Part shown: positions 38,886 through 61,871 of the stretch, piece after piece | Numbering within the stretch: the first letter of the stretch is position 1 | Layout of the letters: every line of letters begins with the position of its first letter | Source of the DNA: Amoebidium appalachense | Taxonomy: Eukaryota; Ichthyosporea | Assembly: GCA_963693365.1 (NCBI GenBank) | Contig: CAVNZM010000008.1 | Span: 1,488,001-1,552,000 of the forward strand | Length of the DNA: 64,000 nucleotides | Direction of reading: 5' to 3' | Made by a program: the position numbers and the translations under genes | The notes under the pieces: generated by a model | The model's database searches: none | What the model was told of the DNA's origin: nothing | The model's input: the letters and a program-made list of their open reading frames with translations, nothing else

Positions 38886-39794
38886 ACTATCATCATACTA
38901 TCCCAATTACATGTGTTGCTTTCGTGTTTCCCTTCTTTTGGAGGGGGGGGGGGGGGGGTTGTGTGGGGTGGTGGGGGGGTTGGGGTTGGGGGGGGGGGGG
39001 GGGGGGGGGAGAAGGGAGCAAAAGCAGAGCAGTTACCTGTGTTTAGTGTAATGTTTTTACATCTGCAGCAACGTTGTGTGAGATTCAATCAACGACCCAG
39101 GAATGCAAACGGTGCATTGAGCAGTGGCAATTTATTGGAGGCACATGTGTTTATGCATGTGTGGCAATATGACCCGTTTGAGAAGTGAATAATACTCGTG
39201 AAAAAATACAGTTCCACATTTGACATCAAAGCGGGATGCCAACTCCTGTTACGATGGCGAACTATGGTGTACAGCGCTAGTCTTGTGTGGCTGCAGTACG
39301 AGAGCATGTCCCGACTCAGTCTCAGAGACCTACCCTCCTTTCCCCCAAATTGAGCAGGTCGAACCAAGACTGATAATCGACATCGTACCAGGTTCCTGCA
39401 CCATGTGTAACGGTATGACGTTGGCCCATACGAATAATCCCCACGTGTAAATCCCCCTCCCCTCCCCCCCCCCCCCCCCCCTCCTCCTCCTCCCTCGAAA
39501 CCCACCATGAGTACCTACCGCCACCAACCAGGCTGTCTTTTTCTGATAAATGTAAGTATCCTTGGCTGATTCTCTGACATCACCATATTCCTCGTGCCCT
39601 GGCTTAACCCCCTCCGCCCCCTCCCCCACCCCCCCACCCCACAACCACACCACCTTCCCCTTTCCACCCCTTCTCCCCCCCTCCCCTCCCTCCCCCCCCC
39701 CCCCCCCCCCCCCCTATCCCCGGGATCGAGCTCGTCCACCTCACAAACTTTGAAAAGTTTACTTCAGGATTTACATAACTGTTCACAGCAAGTG

Positions 39795-39868
<74 letters not shown>

Positions 39869-39970
39869 AAAAAAAAAAAAGCACACACGCACACACACAC
39901 ACACACACACACATGCACATGTACACGCACACGCGCACACACACGCATACACACACGCACACGCACACTC

Positions 39971-40045
<75 letters not shown>

Positions 40046-41052
40046 CCCACACCAAATCCCCGCTCTCTCCCTCTCACACCTCCCCCAATCCTCAAATGCC
40101 TGCACACGACTTTTTTTAAGATGAATTATCGGATTTTAATTGAGTCCTCCCCCCTCCCCCTCCCCCCCCCGCTCCCCCATACACAGACACACACCACCCC
40201 ACCTCCTTCCTTCCCCCCGGGTTTCACCCCGGTCCACCCTGTCCCCCGTCTCCCGCGCCTCGGCCGGCTCCTATTCACAGACTCAGTGGCTTACCAACCC
40301 CCAAGACCCTCCTACTTGGCCCGCATCCTTCCCCGGCCCCAGTCCTTCTCCCAAGCGCCACACTAACTAACGATGCAGATCCTTCCCCCACCCGCCATTT
40401 ACCCTTCATCGTATTCTCACACGTTCGGTGCACGCGAAGAGGCAATGACAAAATCATGTTAGGCAATACCCTCAGGTGGACGTGTCCATAATCAGGTGAT
40501 GTGCAATCTTTGACGCATGGTACAGATGGCATCTGCTAGATTCGCCACACATTAGCTTGATAGGGACATCTTCGCGATCAGCTTTGTATGAAATGGAAAC
40601 CAAGAAAAAAGATACGTAAACCGGAAGTAGAATTGACTCGAGGGGAAGTAAATTTTTTCATGTTCCCAGTGGGCAGCCTGCCACCGCCACCACTGTTAGT
40701 GCGTGCCTGGCAAATGCTAGAAGCTTGTCTGCCAATCACAACGCATAACCATAACCAAAGGAATGTTTAGGTATTATCATTTTTGTGACTTTATATGCTC
40801 TGAATATTTTATTACCGTAACACCGTTTTATAAGTTTAAACGATATGGTTTGATTGGTGTTAAAATCCTGCATACAAATTCTGATGTCACCATAAGGTTA
40901 CACAACTGTGACACCGTCCTGCCAAATTCTCAGACGGACTTCACAGATGACCTCACTACACAGAGACAAAGAATACAGATGTTTGCACCTTTTATTACAT
41001 ACATACATACATGGCATATCGGCATATATATTCTTAACGGTGTAATTCAACC
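38886..41052. other. Downstream half of duplication unit 2 and CoA-transferase upstream region
   Basis: Holds G-rich tracts near 38941-39010, C-rich 39455-39480 and 39680-39714, poly(C) 39797-39858 running directly into poly(A) to 39880, and (CA)n 39978-40040. 40370-41052 has ordinary composition and contains the duplicated distal block, then the CoA-transferase promoter. No gene is recognised. Confidence 0.5.
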
Positions 41053-53210
<12,158 letters not shown>

Positions 53211-54198
53211 ACCGTGGATCGGAGTGTGTGCTTTTGATTTTATTTGTGATAACAATCAATAATGATAGGTGCTTTAAACGTGTTTTGTAAAGGTGCTTTA
53301 AATTTTAATGATGGGTTCCTGGCACTTCTTATCAAATCTTTGGGGTTGAAGGTCATGATGATCATAAATCGGAGAATGGGTGTCTCTTGTATGGTGAAGA
53401 AATTTTAAGTCGTGAACATATTCTGTAAACATGTGTTGATTCATGAATTCGTTCCGAAGTTTCATGAATTCTATGACAGAGTGACCGCATTTGCATAGTT
53501 TCGGTGCATGGTCCTCAGGTTGTGCTTGTTCTGCACCGTAGTAGAGATCATAGGTCCATGGTGAGGGTGTGATTCACGTTAACCATGACATATGGGTAGC
53601 AAAGAAATTTTAAGATCAGATGGAGGCAAAAAGGTGGGTCCCGGAGTGGTGGGGGTGGTAGGCCCACTCTCAGTGGGTGAGAGAGTGTGTGTGAGTGGGT
53701 TTAGGCACGTGGTGGTGGTGATGGTGATGATGGTGATGATGGTGATGGTACCGGTGGTGGTGGTGGTGTGTGTGTATGCATGTGTGTGTGTGTGGGGGGG
53801 AGGGGTTGGCTCTGTGAACAGTATGTACTTTACATGTAACAGAACGAATGAACGAGCAAATATTAATATGCCGGTGAGGTCTGGTTGTTCCATTAAATTC
53901 CAAAGCATGAAAAGGTCGGCAACGTCCGTATTAAAATGATAATAAAACGGATACCCGCCTACGTCTCTTCTGTGATGCCGGGGACCTAATAATATTAGCA
54001 AAGTACTGCCAAAGCGCTTGCCACAATTAATTTTCTGAACTGTGCTGCCATGCAATTCCATCACCAGTATTGCTGAGTGTATTGCTGTTCAGTCTGACCA
54101 CCACCGAAGGGGCCCGCCCGACATTTATGCTTTGGAGTTGCTGAATGATCGAGAGTACCGTGACGGCACCGGTGTCCCGTGGGGCCCTGGGGGAGGAA

Positions 54199-54240
<42 letters not shown>

Positions 54241-54319
54241 GGAACGGAAATATACAAAAAGACGTCTATAGTGATGGCCGCAACCCTGAAAGCTTAAGGT
54301 GCCCCGGAGGGGGGGGGGG

Positions 54320-54355
<36 letters not shown>

Positions 54356-54968
54356 GTCCTCACAAACCCTTGGTTCCTGCTCCTGGGTTGCTTGCATGAG
54401 ACAGGAACAAGTAAATACGGACAAGGGTACGTACATTGTCATAGTTGCACACCCTTGGCAAGGCCACCCAGTTACTATTCTGCGGATGACATGTGCATGG
54501 CTTTGCTTTGCCAGTTGCAAATCAAGGTGCCGCCACAAACATCAGTAGACAGCCTGTGCATTTAACGCTTACAAGGGATGGTCTTCCCCTTCCCCCTCCC
54601 CCCCCCCTCCTCCTCCAACTCACCCCCCCCCCCCCCCCCCCCCCCCCCTCCGCGCCTTACCTACCAGCATCACATTCATCCATCTTCTATTGGTATCTAC
54701 GTATAACAGTTACTATGTAGACTACATTCGTTCTTCAGAACAGCAAAATGTTGTCACTTGGTTATTGCTACGAAACCCACTTTAACCTATATATGCTCAT
54801 ACATATACACTTACCATCCACAATAGAAAAATCTGCCCTTCCTTTGCTACTCTAGCGGCTCCCAAGCACGCAACCATGACTACCCGTAGTAACAGCCGTG
54901 ACACACGCTCAGCATCGACACCTTGTCACCAGCAGCAGGAGAACATGTTTACAGTACCTCCACAAAAT
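53211..54968. other. CoA-transferase 3' region and poly(G) blocks, no recognised gene
   Basis: 53211-53580 is AT-rich, likely 3'UTR. 53710-53765 is a GATGGT/GGT repeat. 54201-54239 and 54310-54354 are poly(G). From 54042 to 54565 a plus-strand reading stays open through both G runs, with some protein-like text (DIYALELLNDREYRDGTG), but it has no domain and its frame depends on homopolymer lengths. Poly(C) lies near 54622-54648. Confidence 0.45.
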
Positions 54969-55804
54969 CTATCCGAATCTCAAATCCGTACAGATTCCCT
55001 TCCTGGCCACACTTATTTTCCTCACCGCCTCCACTTGTTCAGGCGGGACGCCGACGCAGCGGATAAGTTTAACCAAAATCAGCTCGGGCAGCAAACACAA
55101 CACCGATGCATCCTCCAGGTCCCAGCAATTTATCAAAATGACTTGCCTCAACTTTGTGCAGGAAACCAGGTGCTTTAATGTCCTTAGCTTGGCGAAATTG
55201 TTAAGGCTCAAAGTTTGAAGTTGCACGCACGCACTGAGCGCTGAAAGGTCTCGTGCAATGTGGTTTCGGTCAATGTACAGCGTTTGCAGATGGGTGAAGT
55301 GACGCAGGGAGCTCAGGGGGCTTTGGAAAGCACTTCGAAACACTACCGCGTCCACGTTAAAATGATTTTTCAAAACGCGTAGTGGGGAAGGGCCTATGAA
55401 ATGTTTCGCCGCTGGAAAACTGCCGAAAACTTGAACAACTTCGAGGGAAGGCAAAGGGAAAAAAGCACACCGAGACGTTCAACAGCGCAATTCATCTCGT
55501 CCGATAAAAAAAATGTTCCCACTTTGAGTCTCAAAGTCTCCACACACAAAAAACGGACGGAGGGGCCCCAGACTCTCATCCCTTCTTCAATCACTGGCCA
55601 TGATGGCGGGAGTTTTTGAAGTGTGAAAGGCCCGTGAAAGGCTGAACTACGCACTACCTTGCACCATTTCTTACACACGAGGGAGCTGGTAAGGCGGTCC
55701 TTTAGAGGAAGAAACGAGACAACATGGGCCAGTATTTCGTCAATATTCAGCGTGTAAGGGCTTATGGCTCGTGTCTGCGAACGCGTTTGCCGTCTAGACA
55801 TCAT
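54969..55804 (-). CDS. F-box / leucine-rich-repeat protein, single exon, frameshifted
   Basis: ATG ATG at 55804-55799 starts MMSRRQTRSQTR. Residues of about 17-60 form an F-box (LNIDEILAHVVSFLPLKDRL, SLVCKKWCKVVR), which binds Skp1 in SCF ubiquitin ligases. The C-terminal half has leucine-rich repeats (HFTHLQTLYIDRNHIARDLS, ACVQLQTLSLNNFAKLRTLK, SCTKLRQVILINCWDLEDAS), the usual substrate-binding part. The two halves are in different frames: the first runs out at TAG 55394-55396 and the second is open from at least 55454 to TAG 54969-54971. The shift falls near the A6 run (T6 on the coding strand) at 55459-55464. The span is 836 nt, one base short of 279 codons. This is either a one-base assembly error or a recent pseudogene. 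Both halves keep good codon sense, which favours error or very recent loss. Confidence 0.75.
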
Positions 55805-56082
55805 TTTCAAGGCAGTCCTGTTCTGGTCATGAAACAGTGTGGTTTTTTGTTGTATCTAAACAAAAGTAGGCATAGGGGGCCTTGGGTTTTTCCCAAAGTA
55901 ACAAGTAGACTCTATCTTGTAATCTTCAGCGTTTTGGGTGTGAAAAAGAGGTTTCGATGACGTCACGCGCGTAGACTGTACAGAGCCATCACTGGCAAAG
56001 CTCAGACACAATTGTATCGATATCACGTCGACCCGGGTATTTAGTCAGACTGTAAAGCATATTAGGCGCAAAACCAGAAAAC
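55805..56082. promoter_or_regulatory. Bidirectional promoter between the F-box and GNAT genes, with a CRE
   Basis: The two divergent ATGs are only 278 bp apart. The palindrome TGACGTCA lies at 55958-55965, followed by CGCGCG. The same palindrome occurs upstream of CCT8 at 1650. Function is inferred. Confidence 0.5.
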
Positions 56083-56775
56083 ATGGATTCCCTCCGCCTG
56101 ATCCCAACGGCGAACCTACCCTCTGAGTGCACATCGACTTTGGGTGACTTATTCTCTAGCGCTTTTTACAACCACCCCCTATGGTTGCTCGTGTTGAACG
56201 ACGACGAGACCAAGCAGAGAGAGTTTCAAAAGTGGTGGCAGACACGGAGGATTCAGTATAACATGCGCCACTCATATGCACTTGTTCGTGATGCATCGGA
56301 AAAAGACGCCTTCGAAGGGAAGGTTTCTCTTTCGGATATAGTCGGACACTGCTTTGTTAAGCCCCTACCACTAAATCACACCCCATCCGATCCACAACTC
56401 AGCCCATTTCATCACCTGGAAGCCGTGTGGGGACAAAACATGAGCGAGAAAATGATCGAGTGGATAGAGGTGCTGGAGACGTTCGAAGATGAATTCCTTG
56501 AAAAGCTCGAAGAGGGATTTTTGCTGGAGGGAATTGTCATTGGCGCCCAACACCAAGGAAAGGGGTTTGGTGGGCGGATGATTCAGCTGGTGCTTGAAAA
56601 GGTGGCGGGAGAGAAGGATGCACCTGTTGTGCTGTTTACGCAAACAGAGAAAAACGTGCGCTTCTACAAGAAATATGGATTTGAGGTGAAGGGTGGGCCC
56701 GAGCAACTTTGTGTGGGCGGGCTAAAATGTCCTAGTTGGTATATGTGCAGACCTAGACCAAGCGAAATACGTTAA
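56083..56775 (+). CDS. GNAT-family N-acetyltransferase, single exon
   Basis: An intact 230-aa ORF without introns, in contrast to its neighbours. Residues 148-170 contain the GNAT acetyl-CoA-binding motif A, LEGIVIGAQHQGKGFGGRMI, with the Q-x-x-G-x-G/A pyrophosphate loop at HQGKGFG. The helix after it (QLVLEKVA) and motif B (VLFTQTEKNVRFYKKYGFEV) complete the fold; the Tyr in FYKKYGF is at the usual general-acid position. Residues 20-60 (LFSSAFYNHPLWLLVLNDD) resemble the start of fungal and protist GNATs of the type that acetylate small molecules or amines. The substrate is unknown. The ATG is preceded by AAAAC. It is divergently transcribed from the F-box gene. Confidence 0.88.
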   Translation: MDSLRLIPTANLPSECTSTLGDLFSSAFYNHPLWLLVLNDDETKQREFQKWWQTRRIQYNMRHSYALVRDASEKDAFEGKVSLSDIVGHCFVKPLPLNHTPSDPQLSPFHHLEAVWGQNMSEKMIEWIEVLETFEDEFLEKLEEGFLLEGIVIGAQHQGKGFGGRMIQLVLEKVAGEKDAPVVLFTQTEKNVRFYKKYGFEVKGGPEQLCVGGLKCPSWYMCRPRPSEIR

Positions 56776-57582
56776 CTGAATTGAATGTGTTCTGTGGAAG
56801 GAACTGAACGAAGGATAAGTAGAACACCTAACCTTTAAGAGTGTTCGCAGAGGTATGTACAGGAGTATAAGCCGCACACGCTAATTGCCACGCACACTCC
56901 TGCCACACAGATTTAGACCCAACCATACAGGCACACACCACTAACTGTGCAACACACGCAGGCACGAGGCATACCCACACTCCAAAACATACACACAGTG
57001 GCACGCACATTCACACACACAGAAGAACAAACGACACGTCTATATGTGTACATATTGACAAAAGCAGTTGCGAGTTCTTTGTGAGAACACCAAAACTACT
57101 TGCTAACATGTTGATGGCATAGAAGAGTGGCCTGGTTTCTTTGTACAAACGTGTACAGACTTTTGTAAAAGTATATACCTGAGTGTCACCCTCAAAACGC
57201 TTTGGTGACAAAACGAAGGCTTGCCAAGCTGTGCCCACCTGAAGGTAGAAAAAGGCACGGTGGGCATGCAGATAATGTAAACTTAGTCAGATAGACAGGC
57301 TAGTGGCTGTGTGTTTATGTACATGTGTTTGAGGGTGGGCCGGTGGCAGGGTGTTGGGAGAGAATTTCACAATATTCGACTGGCAATCGCTCGTTGCATC
57401 CTTTGCCTATATAGGACGAGGTAAGAGAGGGTATCGGGGAAGAACACGAGGAAATCAGCATCATAACTGGAGAGAGTACTAAAAGTATAAAATCTAGCAG
57501 TGGGAGAGAAGTACCGTGTGCTGACATATAAAAGAACGGGGCTTGCTGGAGGACACGGATCATGTTTGTCAAAGTGTGCCGT
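56776..57582. other. GNAT 3' region, mostly unassigned
   Basis: Ordinary composition with scattered CA-rich words and no long homopolymers. It contains one candidate minus-strand exon at 57179-57238, listed separately. No other exon could be chained. Confidence 0.4.
57179..57238 (-). CDS. Candidate internal exon of an unidentified minus-strand gene
   Basis: A TTCTACCTTCAG acceptor and a CAG/GTATAT donor bound exactly 20 codons, VGTAWQAFVLSPKRFEGDTQ, in phase 0 at both ends. The text is protein-like but I do not recognise it. It does not fit in phase after the exon at 57977-58025, so it may belong to a different transcript or be spurious. Confidence 0.3.
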
Positions 57583-58050
57583 CTAGTTTGTCAAAGCGTG
57601 CCGTAAAGATCTATAGATCTCTGAAAAAAGTAGGAGGATTGGCTTCGGATGCATGCCGTAGTCCTGAGAAGCAAGCTGCAGCATGCGGGTGTAGCAGTAA
57701 GGCTCGTGCGGGTTTCCGAATCCGGAACATTTTTCTTTTTCAAACTGGGGAGGGGAGGTAAGATGGGAGTGAAGGGTGCTTGTGTGTGTGTGTGTGTGTG
57801 TGTGTCTGTGTCTGTGCAGCGCGCGTGCGCGTGCTTTACGTGGAAGAGGGAGGGGGATAGGGGGGGGGGGGGGGGGGGGGAGGGAGGGAGGGAGGGAGGG
57901 GCGGGGGGGGGGGGGGGGGACCGGGAAAGGGGGGGGGGGGGGGGGTTAGGCCTCAAATATTTCGTTGGCATTTTACCTTGAGTTGCTTGAGAGCTCAGGG
58001 AAAAGTTCAAAAGTGGCGGTTGGCCCTGTGGAGACGCGTGAGGAGAACCC

Positions 58051-58094
<44 letters not shown>

Positions 58095-58181
58095 CGGGAA
58101 AGGGGGGGGGGGGGGGGAGGCTTGTTGTTCATTTTTGTTAAAGCTTTTCATGTTCCCTGGCATGAAGAGCTCCTTGAGCAT
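57583..58181 (-). CDS. Possible small minus-strand gene with a proline-rich centre
   Basis: ATG at 58181 opens MLKELFMPGNMKSFNKNEQQ and stays open through a poly(C)-encoded proline run into GQPPLLNFSLSSQATQ, ending at a GTAAAA donor at 57976. A well-formed acceptor (CTACTTTTTTCAG) at 57621 leads to EIYRSLRHALTN and TAG at 57583-57585, and the phases agree (1). The total would be 80 aa. Alternatively the C run is intronic, with an acceptor at CCACAG (58026), and the first exon is something else. No family is recognised. It is divergent from the BAR gene, with CCAAT boxes between them. Confidence 0.35.
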
Positions 58182-58316
58182 AAGCTTCAGCCCCGGACCC
58201 AAAGCCGAAGTTATAGCACTTTCCCTTCATCATGGCACTTACAACAGCACGGTTCATCAAGTTGCAACTTCAACGTTCGGTCGAACACTGTCAAACGGTG
58301 ACTTCAGTTGCTTTTG

Positions 58317-58945
58317 ATTGGTGCAGAGAGCATCTTCAGGAATCCAAAACAATAAGCGCGGCAAAAGGAGTTGAAGTGCCTGTGTACAGGTAGGCTAGAA
58401 GTAGTCATCAGCTGTGACGTAGAGAGTTACTTCATGCGGTTTTATAGTTACTACCATACCATTAAAGCTGGCTGTAATATCAACTAATATAACTATTACT
58501 ATCTGGATTTATTTGTAACTATGTGTATACAAGCAGCGTATACCTACCTACATACCATTCCGAATCTTGCATCCCTTGTGGCCGCGGCGGCCGCCGTATC
58601 CGATCGGATATTCCCAGAGCCATAATCCGTCGTTTTTGCTGTGCTCAACCAGTGCTAACATTTTGATTGGTTAGGGAAGCACCGTAAACTTCCTATTGGC
58701 TGAGCTGAATTCAACGTTGTGGACCGTTTGCACAACCGGCCGGCCAGGTAGTCACAGTGTGCAGGTAAAACCAAGCTGGGTTCGTGACTCTCTGCCTGTC
58801 ATAAAACACAAAAAAAGGGTACTGCGGCTTTACATACATAACTGTTTTCTGAGTTGTTTATCGTGCTTTTATTAGGGGGTTTTGTAAGTTCCAGGCATCG
58901 CTGCATGCAACCCCGTTCAACTCAGCTCGACTCGGAAGGAACAAG
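58317..58945. promoter_or_regulatory. Divergent upstream region with three ATTGG (CCAAT) boxes and a possible BAR 5'UTR exon
   Basis: ATTGG occurs at 58317-58321, 58666-58670 and 58695-58699, the inverted CCAAT that binds NF-Y. GGAACAAG followed by GTATGT at 58946 looks like the donor of a noncoding first exon of the BAR gene, about 440 bp before the acceptor at 59369. Confidence 0.4.
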
Positions 58946-59388
58946 GTATGTCTGCTGCCTGCCATCAGCAGGGCGATGATTGTGCTAAACCATAACAAGG
59001 GAAGCATTGGGAGAGCATTTAGATTCATTTATCAGTTTTGCTTATGAATGGAAAACTCAACCCAATCTCCGGTGTACCTTCTTGGCTTCCCAGTTAGGTG
59101 ATGCTGCAGGGTGGCCATTTGGGTCCAGATATGTGCACTTCAACAAAGGCTGAGCTTATGGGACCAAAAACCCCGTTCACACACACTGTACACAACACAC
59201 ACAGTGTATACACACACACGCCTATATATTCTCGCTTTTTTGCCCCTTTCAATATATGTAACTAACACTTTACTGCTTTCTTGTTATGCATCCCCCACCT
59301 CAGGCAGATCTCTTGAGACCACCCACCTAACCCTTCTATGACTATACCATGCTACATATTTTCCTGCAGACCTGTAACAGAACCGACC

Positions 59389-59777
59389 ATGTTCCACGTT
59401 GTCAAGCGCTCATTGGGCTGGTACAAGCCTGTTTCCAGCACCAACGACTCCGACTTTGAGCGCGTTTACTCCCAGTTCGAGCCCTGCCTCGCGCAAACAC
59501 AGAAGCTGCTTGTTGCGTTTGAAGCCAACGACCGCCTGTGGCTCTCTCTGAGGGACAATTGCCGCACTACAATGGACGCAGTGCTGGAGCCCGGAAATGC
59601 CTGGACACAGGCAAAGGTGGGGGTTATGTTGTAAGGGGGTAGCCATGGGGTTTAAAGAGGGAGGTGGGGAAGGGGGGGGCGGTCGAGGGGGTCGGGGGGG
59701 GAGACCGAATGGGGGATGAAGAGCCTCCCGTCTAGACAAGACAAAGAAAGGGAGAGCCTAAAAGAACTCGGGTATAT

Positions 59778-59838
<61 letters not shown>

Positions 59839-59995
59839 TAAGGTCGGCTGTTGGCTATTATGAAGAAGAAAACAAGTTGCGCGTTGTCAATGAAGAGAAG
59901 CGAGCAGAAGCCTTCTAGATTTGTGAGTCATCGATTATCATACGGTTTAATACCGGCCCATGGCAAAAGGAACATCCTCCTCCTCCCCCCGCCCC

Positions 59996-60036
<41 letters not shown>

Positions 60037-60107
60037 ACCCCCACCTCCCCCCTCAAAAAAAGAAAAGAAAAAAGAAAGAAGAAAAACCCCACCAACTTGG
60101 CAACCAG

Positions 60108-60145
<38 letters not shown>

Positions 60146-60711
60146 AAGAAAAGAATAAGAAAAGGAAAGAATGAAACCTGCATGCACACCGCCACCACTA
60201 CAGTGACCACCTTTAACCTCACCCCTTCAGCCTTTTCAAAGTGTTATTTTCAATTCTATATCCCCTCATCCCTAAAGGACGTGTGTGTGTGTTGGGGGGG
60301 GGAAGGGGGGGGGGGGGGAGGGGGGGGAGGGGGGAGGGGGAGGGGAGGATAAGTACGAAACCCCCAGCAAATTAGGCTCAAATAACATCGGAGCTCCGCA
60401 TCCCCGCCTTCTTCAAAATGATCCACATTCCCTTCTAAAGTTTGCATCAGCGCATTAATCTGAGGTTATTCCTATTCCGCGTTTCTTCCTCCAGGGTGTT
60501 GCCGTAGAGGGCATTATGCGTCTGCGTGACTCGGAGGATGCCACCATCATGCAGGAAGTGAATGGGCCAATGCACATCAGCCAGGCCCGCTACGGGGAGG
60601 CACGTAAGTTGCTACTAGCCTACAGGGATGTGCTTGTGGATGTGAGGAGGGTGGTGGAGAGGAGGCACGAACTGCTCAAAGAGATGGACTACTATAGGTA
60701 CAACATCATAC

Positions 60712-60767
<56 letters not shown>

Positions 60768-61828
60768 ACACATACTCCAGCCCCCTCCCTCCCTCCCCTC
60801 GAGCCCCCTCGCCGGGAAACCCCCCCCCTCCCCCCACTTAACTACACACACATACCCACGTGCAAAACATGCACGTGCATACGAGACACACGACCCAGTG
60901 TCTGCTCTTTCGCTTCCTGCACAGCCATGGACTGTGTTTGTGTTCTCGGCTTGCTCTCTACATAGCTACAACATACTGCAAACCTTACAAAAGTTCCTCT
61001 CCCTTAGTCCCCCCCCCCCCCCCCCCCCCCCCCCATCCAAAAACACGCACACAGACACCCACTCACAGGCACACACACACATACATATGCATACGGTACT
61101 ACATGCACGCACATGCACACGTACATACACCCCACCTTTCTCTGTGGCATCGAGACACTACCCTTTCTATCCAATCTGCTAGGATGATGCAGCCACGTAT
61201 TCACAACATCTGCTGGAGCTCTAATATGAAACATTCCTTTCTCTTCACTCTCGATTTCAACCAACCAACCCCTCTCCCCCCTCCGCCCTCCTCCCCCCCA
61301 ACTCCCCACCCTCCCCCTGCAAACTGCGCTCTGTTTTTTGTGTGCCCTATTTCAGCTTTTTACCGTTAGCACCACTTTAAAATCCCCCAAAGGTTCTTGA
61401 CACACACTACCCCATATAAGACAACACCGCTTTCCATAGAAGGCAACACAACTAGCCATATAGGGAAGATCAAGCAGCCAAGGATCTGAGGCCACACACT
61501 ACACATGCAAGACAACACCGCTTTCCATATTAGGCATCACTACTACCCATAAAAGGCATGTGCCTCCTGGCCCTTAAACATCCTGTTTGCCGCATACCCC
61601 TATATCATCTTACTTGTCTGAAGTTGTATCATCATAAAGTAGCTTCTCAATCCTGCATGCCCCACCCATCAATATCCCCCCCCCCCCCCCCTCCCCCGGT
61701 CCCCCCCCCCCCCCCCCTCCCCCTCCGGTCCTCACCACTTACCTCCATTCTCGTTCAACACATGTACCCTGGCACAGTTTGAAACATGACACATCACACA
61801 GACACGCACACACGCGCGCGCACACAAC

Positions 61829-61871
<43 letters not shown>

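Larger units (their letters stand above)
33880..40810 (+). repeat. Tandem duplication of about 3 kb containing copies B and C with flanks
   Basis: Unit 1 runs from about 33880 to 36860 and unit 2 from about 37085 to 40810. Matching blocks in the same order: upstream region (33888-34110 with 37085-37320), coding exons, downstream region (35745-36010 with 39070-39370; shared CAGTACGAGAGC and CCCAAATTGA), and a distal block (36753-36850 with 40701-40795; shared TGCTAGAAGCTTGTCTGCCA). Unit 2 is longer because homopolymer and CA tracts were inserted. Confidence 0.7.

Noticed and set aside
54042-54565. Plus-strand ORF crossing two poly(G) runs
   Set aside because: The frame through the G runs is arbitrary, splice sites are poor and no family is recognised.
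61183-61490. Candidate missing exon of the BAR gene (starts at 61183, 61367 or 61469)
   Set aside because: Each hits a stop or lacks a GT donor in the phase demanded by the flanking exons.
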